Positions 41,874-52,408 of a stretch of 64,000 bases of DNA are shown here, piece after piece (position 1 is the first letter of the stretch; the number at the start of each line of letters is the position of its first letter). The stretch is from assembly GCA_030407315.1 (NCBI GenBank), contig JALQPE010001767.1, positions 1-64,000 of the forward strand, written 5' to 3'. The stretch is from Asparagopsis taxiformis. Its lineage: Eukaryota; Rhodophyta; Florideophyceae; Bonnemaisoniales; Bonnemaisoniaceae. Both the position numbers and the translations under genes were made by a program. The notes beneath the pieces were generated by a model that was not told the DNA's origin, did no database searches, and saw only the letters and a list, made by a program, of their open reading frames with translations.

Positions 41874-44423
41874 CTATACTTCATCACTCTCAGAACCTTT
41901 GGATGCTTCAATATCTTCTCCATCACATTGACTATTTTCACCATCACTCGGGTCATCTTCGGTACTTTCGGTTCTGCTCTGTGTCTGATCTCCATCATCC
42001 TGTCGGTAACGCTTCCTCTTGGTTGACAATTCTGCTGTGATATGTTCAAGTATAGAAGATATCGTTTCAGATGTCTGCCTCACGTTACCATGGGTAGCGG
42101 GGTTTCTGGGTAATTTATCGTTCAGAATGTGCGCGCAAATCCTTTTCAGTCTTTGTAGTGAGAGGTTGTAGCAATGAGGGTCTTTCTCCACAATTATGCA
42201 TTTTCTTGAGGTAAAAGCGCATGAAATCGCCGTCGTCATGGTACCCGCGTAGCCGTCGAAGACCAATCCTCTGGGAGGGCAGAACGTGGCTAGTATTTCC
42301 GTCAGAGCGACGGTACTCTTTTCTTCAATACGTACCGGTGACTTCCCTACGCAGAGTTTTTTCGGAACCTTGACATTGTCCAATACACAGAATTTGCGAG
42401 AGTGATTACACTTAAGTACTGAGTATGAACTGAACAGATCGAGTTTGAATTGATTTGATTTCCCACCTGGTAGATATCCCATCACTGCAGGCTCTACACA
42501 GTTCTGAGGAGCGAAGCTACTCTTGTTCCTGGTCAACGTCGCTGAATCCTTCACAAGTAATAATGGATAACTTATTACCACCATTCCGGCCTTGCGAAGG
42601 GCACTCCACCAAGAAGGCAGAAGTTGAAAGGAAGAAAATATGATGAAATAACAACCTGGCTTCAGTGTACGACGACAGAATCGACTAAAAGATTCTATTT
42701 CCTCTTCATCGATATAGTCATTGTAGCCTCTCCCAGTAGAGGATTGATTGCATGAACTCAAAGAATAGGGAGGATCAGTTAGAATGAAATCAAACTTGTT
42801 GCATTCTCCACTACTAGTGTTCCGAACAGACAGCTCATACTGCTGCCAAGTCATCTGGTAATGCCTTATGCCAGCACGAACCAAGGACTCTTCTCCTTCC
42901 ATATTGCCTTCTCCCGATGGATTTCCAGTAGACAACAGACGAGTACAATGTTCACTTTTCTCAGGTGAATCCCCTGAAGTCTCTCGTTCTTGGTGATCGG
43001 TAGCATGGATGTTCTCAGTACCAGATGACTCAAACGGTACAACTTCTGGAGGTTCATCACTATTTGCAGAATCTAGAATGTTAAGAACTGTGTCAGCTTC
43101 TTGTCTGCACAAAGATCCTGCCTGCAACGCTGAGGGAGCTTCCTCTGAATCAAATGAAGCTTTGAACTTCGCATGCAATAGAAAAGAGTCATCAGGGAAC
43201 TTGGAACGATGAAGTTCAAGCAATGGAGGTAGTATGTCTTGCTCGTTTCCTCTATTTGAGTCAATCGCGGCATCGAACAATGTTGTGTGAAGCAAATTTC
43301 CCTTCGCTGCTTTCATTTCCTCTGGCCACAGATCTGTTTGTAAGTACCGCTCAAATTTAATGGCCTCTAGACGCGCTGCAACTGCTGCTGCATATTGCTT
43401 CTCGACGATTGCAAAGGAGACCGGCTTGTAGTTATTCTGAGAAGCATAATACTTCACTCGCTTCAGGGTGTTGATGGAGTCGGTGATATCTTTGCACTTC
43501 ATGAAGTTAGTGGCCTGCTTCAGAGATGAAGAACTAATGATGTCCTTATATATACGACAATCAGGAGTGCCGCGACATCGCCTGTGTGGTGGTAATTGGT
43601 TTTGAAGGGTTTGAGCCAGAGCTGGGTGCTCCGAGTTCAAAATTTCTCCCAGTTCTTCAATGACCTCCTCTGAAAGCCGCGAGGCTGTGCGGGCAAGCTG
43701 TGTCATTGTTGACACCGCCCAATTCTGCCCAACCATTACCTTCTTAGCAATTTGCACTGCACTTGGAGAAGAACCATGTTCTGCAATGTACTTGTTGATT
43801 TCGTCTTTCAAATAACGTAAAGTGTCGTAATCAGTTTGTACGACCACATACTCTTCTTTTTGCTTTTCATTAACATTGCGCGCAAATGATCGCAGCTCAC
43901 CGAGATCCGTTGACTTTATGACCATCACAGTCCAAGAGAAACCGGACCATCGCCGAGGCTCTTCTCTGATCAACTCTTCAATTGCCCTTAATCTGTGAGC
44001 ACCATCCACAACTCCATACCAAACTGGTTGGCTACCAACGATCTTGGAAGCTTCGTTTTCAGATTCTTCATTAGATAATCCTCTTCCTTTCATCACAACT
44101 TTCCAGTACTCAAGAGGATAGGAGTTGTATGCACCGTCCAGCATGACGACAGTTGGAATCACCCCACCAGATGTAACACCACCATTCCCCTCAATATTAC
44201 CATGGAATGATTCCTTCAGACGTTTGATACCAGACGCTGACAATTTGCGAACTCTTGTAAATGGGATGCAAGATTTTGGGTCTACTGTAGTTACTGATGC
44301 ATCCTTGACCAGTTCTCTGAAGGCCTCTTTTACGACCTCCATACCCGATGGATCAATTGATAAATCCTCCGCATGAAGATTCTGCTTCCTTTTCTTTGTC
44401 ACTGATCTTGTTTTCCGACTCAT
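41874..44423 (-). CDS. ParB-like domain fused to beta-class DNA aminomethyltransferase (N6A/N4C)
   Basis: 849 aa from the ATG at 44421-44423 (MSRKTRSVTKKRK); the frame is open a further 37 codons upstream but without ATG. The N-terminus is basic and nuclear-signal-like. Residues about 60-220 resemble a ParB/sulfiredoxin-like domain, with the signature WYGVVDGAHRLRAIEEL near 133-150. A helix-rich region (SPSAVQIAKKVMVG) follows. The methyltransferase part has motif IV FDFILTDPPYS near 545-555 and the SAM-binding motif I LVFDGYAGTMTTA near 717-730. IV before I, with the recognition region between, is the permuted order of beta-class DNA aminomethyltransferases. The tail is acidic. ParB-methyltransferase fusions are known from phages and plasmids; here the gene rides in a eukaryotic DNA element. 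Likely substrate: adenine-N6 or cytosine-N4 in DNA (inference). Confidence 0.85.
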   Translation of the reverse strand: MSRKTRSVTKKRKQNLHAEDLSIDPSGMEVVKEAFRELVKDASVTTVDPKSCIPFTRVRKLSASGIKRLKESFHGNIEGNGGVTSGGVIPTVVMLDGAYNSYPLEYWKVVMKGRGLSNEESENEASKIVGSQPVWYGVVDGAHRLRAIEELIREEPRRWSGFSWTVMVIKSTDLGELRSFARNVNEKQKEEYVVVQTDYDTLRYLKDEINKYIAEHGSSPSAVQIAKKVMVGQNWAVSTMTQLARTASRLSEEVIEELGEILNSEHPALAQTLQNQLPPHRRCRGTPDCRIYKDIISSSSLKQATNFMKCKDITDSINTLKRVKYYASQNNYKPVSFAIVEKQYAAAVAARLEAIKFERYLQTDLWPEEMKAAKGNLLHTTLFDAAIDSNRGNEQDILPPLLELHRSKFPDDSFLLHAKFKASFDSEEAPSALQAGSLCRQEADTVLNILDSANSDEPPEVVPFESSGTENIHATDHQERETSGDSPEKSEHCTRLLSTGNPSGEGNMEGEESLVRAGIRHYQMTWQQYELSVRNTSSGECNKFDFILTDPPYSLSSCNQSSTGRGYNDYIDEEEIESFSRFCRRTLKPGCYFIIFSSFQLLPSWWSALRKAGMVVISYPLLLVKDSATLTRNKSSFAPQNCVEPAVMGYLPGGKSNQFKLDLFSSYSVLKCNHSRKFCVLDNVKVPKKLCVGKSPVRIEEKSTVALTEILATFCPPRGLVFDGYAGTMTTAISCAFTSRKCIIVEKDPHCYNLSLQRLKRICAHILNDKLPRNPATHGNVRQTSETISSILEHITAELSTKRKRYRQDDGDQTQSRTESTEDDPSDGENSQCDGEDIEASKGSESDEV

Positions 44424-46128
44424 AGCTTGTTTCGAGGTGTTCTGCAGAGCGGTAGTTCTGCCAAAATGCGGGAAAGCGGATTTAGTAAGCTCAGGAATGT
44501 ATTGGTATTCCAGTTGAAGACCAAGTGTAAACAAATCAGCTCAAGCTTTTGTTGGGGTGCAAGCAATAATATATGACCGTTCGTGGAAGAGATCTTCTAA
44601 AACGCTCAAGTCTCGCACAGAAAAAGGTCAACTCGGAAACCGTGATGTAATTTAACCTTCAAAAGTTTTTGGTTCAGCCTAGTAATTTTTCCTATTCAGC
44701 AAGCGGCTGTTCACTCAGAATGCGTTGAACAGCACAGGTGAAATTATCGTAACGTACAATGAATGTCACATATCACGGCTTTCCGAACTGACATATACGC
44801 CATTGATGATTTCAAGTATGTCTCTAGAATTTGCTTGCCCTTGAAAATTCACTGAATGGAATGTGGTAGAGGACGAGGTGAGCTGCACTGCAAACTTTCT
44901 CACATGACAAATGATACTCAATACTGAAGGAGATCTCTATAGAGCTATGTGCCAATACTCATATTGCACCAATAGCTCATAGAAAGAAGCATAATGAGTT
45001 GTTGTTCCAATGCAATGAAACAATTCTCGTCTGAACATACCGCGAAAGAGCATTTGATCAGTCATCATATCATCATTGAAAAAGGTTCATGGATGCGAAA
45101 TAGAGCTCACATATGGCCCATTATTGATATTGCCAGTTTGTCTGACAGTTTTGCTGAACGTACACGGAAGTACCAGCGTACACTGGTGACGGTTCTGTCC
45201 AGACAGAATTGAGAATGTACGGCACGCGATGATATAGATGTGCACATCTGTGAAAGTGCAGTATTAATACACCCCACTTGCTGAAATCACCTGGATAAAA
45301 CACGTTAGATTTAGATTAGTCCCGAGGGATACTTCCAGGAATGATGTCTGAGCATATGACGTATGGTGTCATTATGATGGCGACCATTGAATCTTCGAAT
45401 GAGTTCATTATCATACGCAGATGAACAACGTGGCATGATACTGTCGAACAAGTTTTGAAATTTCCCCTTGCCAGGATTTTTTTAATATAAGGCGGATAGG
45501 TATGATTCCAAGTCTATACGTGTCATGAGTACAGCGATGGGCATGAATATGGGCATGAATAATAATCCATCAAGGCTCGACCGAGCCTGTCGGTTCATAG
45601 CCGAGATTTGAGCTTCCTGAATACTAGAACGTCTTTTTGATGTTCCATGCGGCATGCTAAACTGTAAAACTAGCGATCAATACGTTTCGAAAGTAGGTAT
45701 GGCTGCGCAAAATCATCTTTCACACTCAATTGAGCTGAAATTTGGAATACGCTTATTCATGTTTGTCTATCACTAGTCAGTTGAAATTAGAAAAGACTAT
45801 GGAAGCTGAGTGTGATGAAATACTCTCGAACCCTCGTTGCTCCGTGACAACTTGTTAGATTGAAGATGAATTTGGTATACATAGTGCCGCATCTGGACAT
45901 GCCTGTAGTGTATCCAGTAGAGCTGTTCATTTATTGTACCTCTAGTGTATCATAGGAATGGAGAACATTCTTGTATTGCACTTCGTCCTTCTACAGGATA
46001 CTCCCTAACAGAAATCCGGACTGCTTCAATCATGGCCGGAAGATAAATTCCGATCATCTTCCAGGCACCAACTCAAATGCAACTGTCAACAAGAGCGTTC
46101 AGAGTCTATTAACCACTATAAATCACGA
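44424..46128. other. Divergent intergenic region of the 11.3-kb element
   Basis: 1.7 kb between the two divergent genes, expected to hold both promoters. A short plus frame at 44994-45212 is not supported. No strong repeat or motif was noticed. Confidence 0.5.
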
Positions 46129-48327
46129 ATGGAGCACCTTATGGACGAGGAAGTCCCGAAACGGCGGTACAAATTTACCTTAAGAACCAGGAGAGAACAT
46201 ACGGCTCCCAGTATGCTCTACAAACGTCGCCAAGAGATGGCAACTGTCAGAGACATGAGTCACCTAAAATGTTGCAAACATCAATGCATTCTGGAAGCCG
46301 ATCAAAGATATCTACATGCTCAGAAGCAGCGCATCTTATCAATGTCTTGTGAAGAAAGGAAACAAAGTCTAACAGAAATGCTGCGAAGCAACTTTTTCTG
46401 GTTCAACTCTGATCGAGTATGCACAGAGTTCCTGGTAAAAGCATTTGGATTTTCTAGGCAGCTGCAAGGGTCAGTGAAGCGGCTTCCGTCTGCGTCGGCG
46501 TCATCTGCTATTAAGAATCCTCCCAGGTTGCGAAGAGGGCGCAATCACTGTGACACAATATTATGCTTTCTCAGTCACACTGCTCAGTACAATGCTGAAA
46601 GGATGCCAGACTGCAGCGAAGTCCATCTTCCTTTTTTTCGTAAGCTTGACGCCTATATATCATTCAGGGAGCACTTTGCAGAAGTTGATAGCAGCGGTTC
46701 ACCGGTTGCTCCACCATCTTATACGTACTTTCTTCGCGTTTGGCGTGAAAACTATCCCCATATCAAGGTCAGGAAGGTGCGGAGATTTACGAAGTGTGAG
46801 GAATGTGAACTCCTCCGTTCGAAACTGGAGAAAGCAGGCATGAGCGAGTCCAAGTCAGCACCAATACTTCTGAAGTACAAAGAGCACCATAAGTTCATTG
46901 CTAGAGAGAGACAAGAGTACTACAGCAACAGATTGAGGGCTGCTCACAATCCTTCTCTAGTTTGCTCCATGATAATTGATGGAGCAGACCAATCTGCCTT
47001 CGGTTTGCCCCATTTTGTCATCAGAACGAAGGCAGAAAGGGGTCATTCTATGAAGATTAAGCTAATTGGATTGATCGATCATGGAGCTATTAACCGATCT
47101 CACCTTTTTTTAATGACCGAGGAGTTTGAGACTGGTTCGAATCACGTAGTGGAAGCTCTACATCGTGCTCTCACTGTCAAATCCCAAACCGGGAGTCTTC
47201 CTGACACCCTATTCTTGCAGATGGATAACTGCACTCGGGAGAACAAAAATAGATTCACCCTATCCTATGTTGAATTCCTTGTTTCAATGGGTGTGTTCCT
47301 GGAGGCAACCGTTGCATTCCTACCAATTGGCCACACCCATGAGGATATCGATCAGTTGTTTTCGAGAACAGCAACTCACTTACGAATTCGCGATGCTGTC
47401 ACGATCGAGGACTTGGCAAAAGAGCTTCGTGAATCATACACGCCAACTCCTAATGTTTCCATAATGCGAAACATAGCGAACTTCTCTGGACTTCTCACCA
47501 AAAGTGGATGCGTATATAATAGAACAGCTCCGTTTTCGCAGCTCAGATATTTTCGGTTCACCAGAGCCATTCAAGCCGCCAACGTTCACAGCCCTTTCCG
47601 GACTCATCTAGCCGTCAAAATAGACTGTTCTGAAGAATGGAAACCATTCCCGGGAAACTCTCCAGGAAAAGGATTTCTCAAAGGCTGCCCAGATCTAAGT
47701 GAAACCCCCGATACGAAAATTGTATGTCCACCAAACATTCAAGATGTCACCAAGCGTATACAGTCTGTTGAATCAGTTTTGTCCAACTATTCAAAGATTA
47801 AATCTTTGTTAGCGCTGAGAGACCAAGTATACCGTACTCGAGAAGAAAAGTTCCATTGGGATATTCAGCGATGCCCAGAACTAAATGGAAGGCACAGATC
47901 GATCTCAGCCCAGGATGATGCAGAACTTAGCGGTGTGGCCGATGATGAATTGAGCCCATCGGAAAGCATTTTATGCGACTACAGCTATAGCCCAAACGAG
48001 TTTGTTGCAGTGAAGACGGGAGAACCCTCCTGCCCATTCTGGATAGGAAAAATACTCCGTGTGTACAAAAACGAGAGCGATATTGTTTCTGATCTTGACC
48101 TTCTATGGTATCAGAAGTACTGCACAAAGAGAAGTCGCTATAATAGTCAGGATATCTACACTGGACAGTACAGTGTAGCAGTCATGCAAGACCGGAACGG
48201 AAACGAGACTCAATGGACTGACAAAGTTTCAGTCCAAGCTGTTGTTGTTAAATTCAACAGTTTAAATGCAGACAGGCGACTTAGTGTTTCTGTGAGGAAA
48301 CAAATAAAAGAGTGTCTCCGAACCTAG
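46129..48327 (+). CDS. RNase H-like (DUF7869-type) probable transposase
   Basis: 732 aa, intronless. The N-terminal part has paired-Cys motifs (LKCCKHQC; RRFTKCEECELLRSKL), probable zinc sites typical of this protein group. The core looks like an RNase H fold with acidic residues in the expected places: D284 in MIIDGADQS, D366 in LQMDNCTRENKN, and E405/D406 in PIGHTHEDIDQLFS. The G-H-T-H-E-D-I-D-Q signature is the hallmark of proteins annotated, from memory, as DUF7869 in many eukaryotes with large transposon loads. As the only DDE-like protein inside an element with inverted repeats and a target duplication, it is the best candidate transposase; that role is inferred. The C-terminal third is conserved in the paralogue at 63077-64000. 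Confidence 0.8.
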   Translation: MEHLMDEEVPKRRYKFTLRTRREHTAPSMLYKRRQEMATVRDMSHLKCCKHQCILEADQRYLHAQKQRILSMSCEERKQSLTEMLRSNFFWFNSDRVCTEFLVKAFGFSRQLQGSVKRLPSASASSAIKNPPRLRRGRNHCDTILCFLSHTAQYNAERMPDCSEVHLPFFRKLDAYISFREHFAEVDSSGSPVAPPSYTYFLRVWRENYPHIKVRKVRRFTKCEECELLRSKLEKAGMSESKSAPILLKYKEHHKFIARERQEYYSNRLRAAHNPSLVCSMIIDGADQSAFGLPHFVIRTKAERGHSMKIKLIGLIDHGAINRSHLFLMTEEFETGSNHVVEALHRALTVKSQTGSLPDTLFLQMDNCTRENKNRFTLSYVEFLVSMGVFLEATVAFLPIGHTHEDIDQLFSRTATHLRIRDAVTIEDLAKELRESYTPTPNVSIMRNIANFSGLLTKSGCVYNRTAPFSQLRYFRFTRAIQAANVHSPFRTHLAVKIDCSEEWKPFPGNSPGKGFLKGCPDLSETPDTKIVCPPNIQDVTKRIQSVESVLSNYSKIKSLLALRDQVYRTREEKFHWDIQRCPELNGRHRSISAQDDAELSGVADDELSPSESILCDYSYSPNEFVAVKTGEPSCPFWIGKILRVYKNESDIVSDLDLLWYQKYCTKRSRYNSQDIYTGQYSVAVMQDRNGNETQWTDKVSVQAVVVKFNSLNADRRLSVSVRKQIKECLRT

Positions 48328-48649
48328 CGAGGGAAACTCCTGATTGATCTATGACCTGAACGCATTGGAAAAGCCTACGCTCCATCATCCTTTCATCTCG
48401 TATCCAAATGGAAACAACACAATATCGAAGCTAAAACGTAGCTTCTGCTTTACCCTAGCACACTCAAATTACGCTGAGGTACGAGGCATTTGGTGCATAT
48501 CGAACTGTTCTCCAGTGAATTTTAGCCTCATTTTTTCCTTCCTGCTCTTCGTCCACCCATTTGAAAATTCCTGGTATCAGCGATTAGATGTGGCTGCAAT
48601 CATTACCGCTGCACCATAGTGTATGAACCCATCAGAAAAAATTTCTATT
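48328..48649. other. Element interior between transposase gene and right repeat
   Basis: About 320 bp, expected to hold the 3' UTR. No other feature seen. Confidence 0.5.
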
Positions 48650-50622
48650 GCCACGTGGTTTGAATATCATTGAAGCTGCTCAAAAAGCATACGCTGCCAT
48701 TGCCGCTGCAAACCATCAATTGGTCATAATTTACGAAGATTACAGTTTATGTGAATGACCAATAGCAGTCTGTCTTGACAGAAAAATGTTGGCTTCCAGA
48801 AATTCGTAAGGTTTGACCATTGAACTACTGCTGTATTTTGACGGCCTAGCCGTTGACGTACTAGCTCGGTTCGACTTACCTTCCTACCTTCCGCACACCG
48901 CGCCCATGTAACCCATCCAGATCGCCAGAACCCCCGCGCTTCGAATAACTGCTTCTCTCCTGTTTTCCGCCTCACTCTTCATCTAGCGCAATTTGTCTTC
49001 ATACCATGAAGAAAATCACTGCGCGCCTCATCACGTATGCAATTATGCTGCAGCATTCCTACTGCCCGGAACGCGGACAGAATCGCTGCCTGCATATCAC
49101 GCCCATATATCCCGTGCGAGCAGCCCACGTCCTGGTACTTCCAACAGCAGTTCCTCTCCTATTGTGCGCCTCACTCTTTATCTAGCGCAATGTACCTTCA
49201 TTCCACAACGATCATCCGTGCGCGGTGCACCAAATCAGCATGCTGTATACAATGTGCTTGTTACACAATATGCATTTTGTGGTACACTGCTTCGTCGTCG
49301 TTCCCATACTGACATAATCTGTTCTAGCTGCCACCACACCACGCAGCATCTCCACCTTATGGTGTCATATCATCTGATCCATCATGCTCGAACGAGCTTG
49401 ATACATCCATCTACACCAGTGGCTAGCTATACTGCTTCTACAACACTGCTCATGCTGCTCAAGGAGGAATTTGATAACGTTCCGAAATGAGCCCCACAAT
49501 AGCACACCTACTGCCCGCTGGGCAGCATATGGATCACTGCTTCGTTTTCGTGCCCATATTATACAACCAGCCTTTCCACTGCAGTTCTTGTGCGTCCTGC
49601 GCCTCTTTCGGAGCCACAAGTACAGATTTAGCTGCCACCATGCCGCGCAAATAATTTACGGAGCTCCACCATTACCGATGTCACTCCATTTGCCACATCA
49701 GTGTCCAACTATACGGCTGAACATCGCTCTTGAATCTCAACGAAGGCACTGGAAAGTGCTCTTTATCGCACAAGATGTTAGTCCCGACTCACCCACCAGC
49801 TTGGTGACCAAATATAACAGCTCCCTCACACACTATCATTGAAAATGGGCCCTTTTTAGCCTCATTATATGGAAGCATCAGAGCTACGCTGCAGGTTCGC
49901 GGAGAGTTTGACGCTTCTTCACGCTTCGGACGATCCTCTAGCTTCAGCTCCAGCGCAAATTTTCTCCATCATGCCCATACTTATCCATGCCATGCTGATG
50001 TATGCAACCTTGTTGCGACATGCGCTGTTTCTGAGATGTCATACCTGTTTGTCTATATCTACGAAGCATGCATGCTCATATGATGACGTTCATGTTCTAC
50101 AGGTTTTCATGTGGTCTAATTTGTGTCTTCATCTGCATCATTTTGGGTCTGCGACGAGACCCTCACGGTACAGTGATAATCGACTATGCTGCTCATGCTT
50201 TGCCAAAGTTTCATGAGCTCAGGTTTGGTTCTATTTATAATCATGAAGTGTGAATGCTGTTGTGGTAAAGGAAACAAGTGAGAATAAATGCATTGAGATA
50301 ATGACTGGTAGCAAATTGAAAGATTCAGATCGTGGCTCTAGTTAGTTATGAGATTGCGGGAGCACTAGACTACTGACTAGAGATTGGTTCCCATAGGAAG
50401 ATTGTGTTATGGTGCAATAACAAGCAGCTGCGCTACTGCCTGATCTGTTCCAAATGCAGTGAATATGAATGTACATCTACGGCTGGAAGCGGCATTCAAT
50501 CACTATGGAATTATTTTTCCGTGCAGCAATCTCATTTAATTTATAAAAATATTCCAATATTTCCAACTAAGAATTTCATTCTCATGTTTTAATCTTATTC
50601 TCATCTACACGAATATACTGTT
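48650..50622 (-). repeat. Right terminal inverted repeat, 1,973 bp
   Basis: Reverse complement of 39288-41260. It ends GAATATACTGTT at 50622 and is followed by TGAA. Confidence 0.95.
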
Positions 50623-51364
50623 TGAAACCAAACGAAACATTGTCGGGAATCGGATACGACGCATTCCTGAAATACGTGTGATACCTCGTTGTCGTGTGTG
50701 ACACAACTCTGTCGACATGCCCTGCCCCGGCATGTTGTACATGGCCGTGACCGATGAAGACTGAACGTGGCGGAACGATTACCTCCTTCAGCTTCATCGT
50801 CTTGGCGTACATATCTAATTCCAGCGCTTTGGAAAAGACGTACTTGTGGGACCCTGGACACACCCAGATAGGGAATGGGTCATCTCCGTTGGCAATAACA
50901 AAGTAACCCGGAAGTTGATCTTTACGGTCGCGAGGAGGAACAGGGAAATCATTGTGTGGGACCTGCCGAGGACACCCTTTTCCCGTTATCAAAAACCGTC
51001 CCCCAGATGCCGGCATGACAAGTTTTTCTCCCGGCAAGCCGCAATCTTCCAGCCCTATCAACCGGACAAGGATTCCCAACCACACATCCAGCAGGGCTCG
51101 CCGCGTCACAAACTTGAACCGGTCGATATGCGTCTCGTCGTTCTCGGCATAGTCAACCAGGCAGTGGCGCGTAGACGTGAAGCGAGCCCTCCCCTCATTC
51201 CGGTTCTTCTCATCTGTATCATCATCCCCTGTATTGACAATGGGACTCCACAGCTGCCGGTTTCCAGGGTCCTTGTGCACCTTCTCCCCCTCCCACCCCA
51301 GTAAGAAAAGTTGACGATCCGCTGACCTCCTGCAGATGTACGCTTTTTGATGTACGCATGACAT
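50623..51364 (-). pseudogene. 2-oxoglutarate/Fe(II) dioxygenase-like (PHYH-type) gene, disrupted by the transposon
   Basis: From ATG at 51364 about 247 codons lead to the insertion point; the frame then runs 13 codons into the transposon end before a stop at 50582. Features of a double-stranded beta-helix dioxygenase: HND (H-x-D, in CPRQVPHNDFPVPP), WVCPGSHKYVF, and a distal His in HGHVQHAGAGH followed by Arg. These resemble phytanoyl-CoA hydroxylase-like enzymes, which hydroxylate small molecules using 2-oxoglutarate and Fe(II). Substrate unknown. The remaining 99 codons lie on the other side of the element (38988-39287). The true 5' end may lie farther upstream: a second open frame at about 51300-51430 reads well (YPEYIESHPFECHAYIKK), and a G-run at 51286-51290 could hide a frameshift. 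Confidence 0.7.
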
Positions 51365-51581
51365 TCGAAAGGGTGACTTTCAATGTACTCTGGATATCCG
51401 CATAGCGATGTCTGTATGATGTACTACTGATTTACGAAGGATGCCAGACTATGATCAAGTTTGTTTGAGGGAAGATATGGGAAAATCTGGGTTCCTTATT
51501 TTTCAAAGTGCTTATGAATTTTGCATAATTTATACACGAGACGGTAAGAGAGGATAAGTATCGTCCACAATTAGTGGCAGA

Positions 51582-51651
51582 AAACCATGCGAACACGCAA
51601 TCTCAATATTGAATCAATCTCTATATTCGAGATTGCGTGTTCGCATGGTTT
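51582..51651. repeat. 23-bp perfect inverted repeat, 24-base loop
   Basis: Arms 51582-51604 and 51629-51651 (AAACCATGCGAACACGCAAT..). Directly next to a second palindrome. Confidence 0.85.
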
Positions 51652-51662
51652 GCTGACAAAGA

Positions 51663-51702
51663 CGTGCAAACTGGCTCTGAATATTCAGAGCCAGTTTGCA
51701 CG
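51663..51702. repeat. 40-bp perfect palindrome
   Basis: Centred on GAATATTC (51679-51686). Each half begins or ends CGTGCAAACTGGCTCTG. No spacer. Confidence 0.9.
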
Positions 51703-52408
51703 GCTTTGTCCTCGCCAGCAAGGTACTTCAGGTTCGATGGCAAAGGATAGCTACGCATCATTAATATCATCATTAAATTTTACCTACACTCACTTTACGA
51801 GCACATCGATTACGTACACCTTTCAAATCACGCGAAACTCCGGCGTTGACTTGAATGAACGCCAGCGCTCAGGCTTGGCTCAGTTACTAGAAATGAAACA
51901 AGTATGGGTAGCATCGGCACATACCAGGGGTAGTATGGTTTACCGGTGCACGCAACGGACAAGATGAACACATGGGTGGTACCCTTTCTGCGTGCGTATA
52001 GACATCAAAATTCCACTATCATGGTGCTCAATGACGACGCGTGACATTATTTCCACGACCTAAATGTAATGGGATTACTAGGTAGAATGCGGAAAGAGGA
52101 GGGGATGAAGAATGGAGGTTGAAGAACATTGTCTATGGAAATTGAACAGCGAAGGGGCCGCTAGAATCGAGTGACTAGCTTCAGGACGAGTCTAGATGGA
52201 GTTTGCTTTGGAATGCTGGCGACTCTTCGTAGAGAAGTTGAAGATATGTACATTGTTGAGCGAAGAAACAATCAATAATTACTATCCTTGCGCAGCTCGA
52301 CTGTACCGTCCACTTTTTCAATACGATAGAGAAACTGATGAAGGCGTCATTTCGCACCACATGCTCCCTCATATACTTATCGTTCTCCGTCCCCTTCAGC
52401 TTCCACAA

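Larger units (their letters stand above)
39288..50622. mobile_element. 11.3-kb DNA element with 1,973-bp terminal inverted repeats, carrying a ParB-methyltransferase and an RNase H-like transposase
   Basis: Ends are AACAGTATATTCGTGTAG on both sides, in inverted orientation. The inverted repeats (39288-41260 and 48650-50622) have equal length and differ at one position that I can see (41255 A versus C in the right copy). Flanking TGAA (39284-39287 and 50623-50626) is a 4-bp target duplication; a 2-bp GA reading is also possible and gives the same pre-insertion sequence. Two genes diverge from a 1.7-kb centre: a ParB-like DNA methyltransferase (minus) and a DUF7869-like protein (plus). The near-identity of the arms and the intact genes point to a recent insertion, into a dioxygenase-like gene. 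No known superfamily was matched with confidence. Confidence 0.9.
51431..52408. other. Intergenic DNA with two strong palindromes
   Basis: No supported gene. Contains the hairpin 51582-51651 and the perfect palindrome 51663-51702. Confidence 0.55.
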
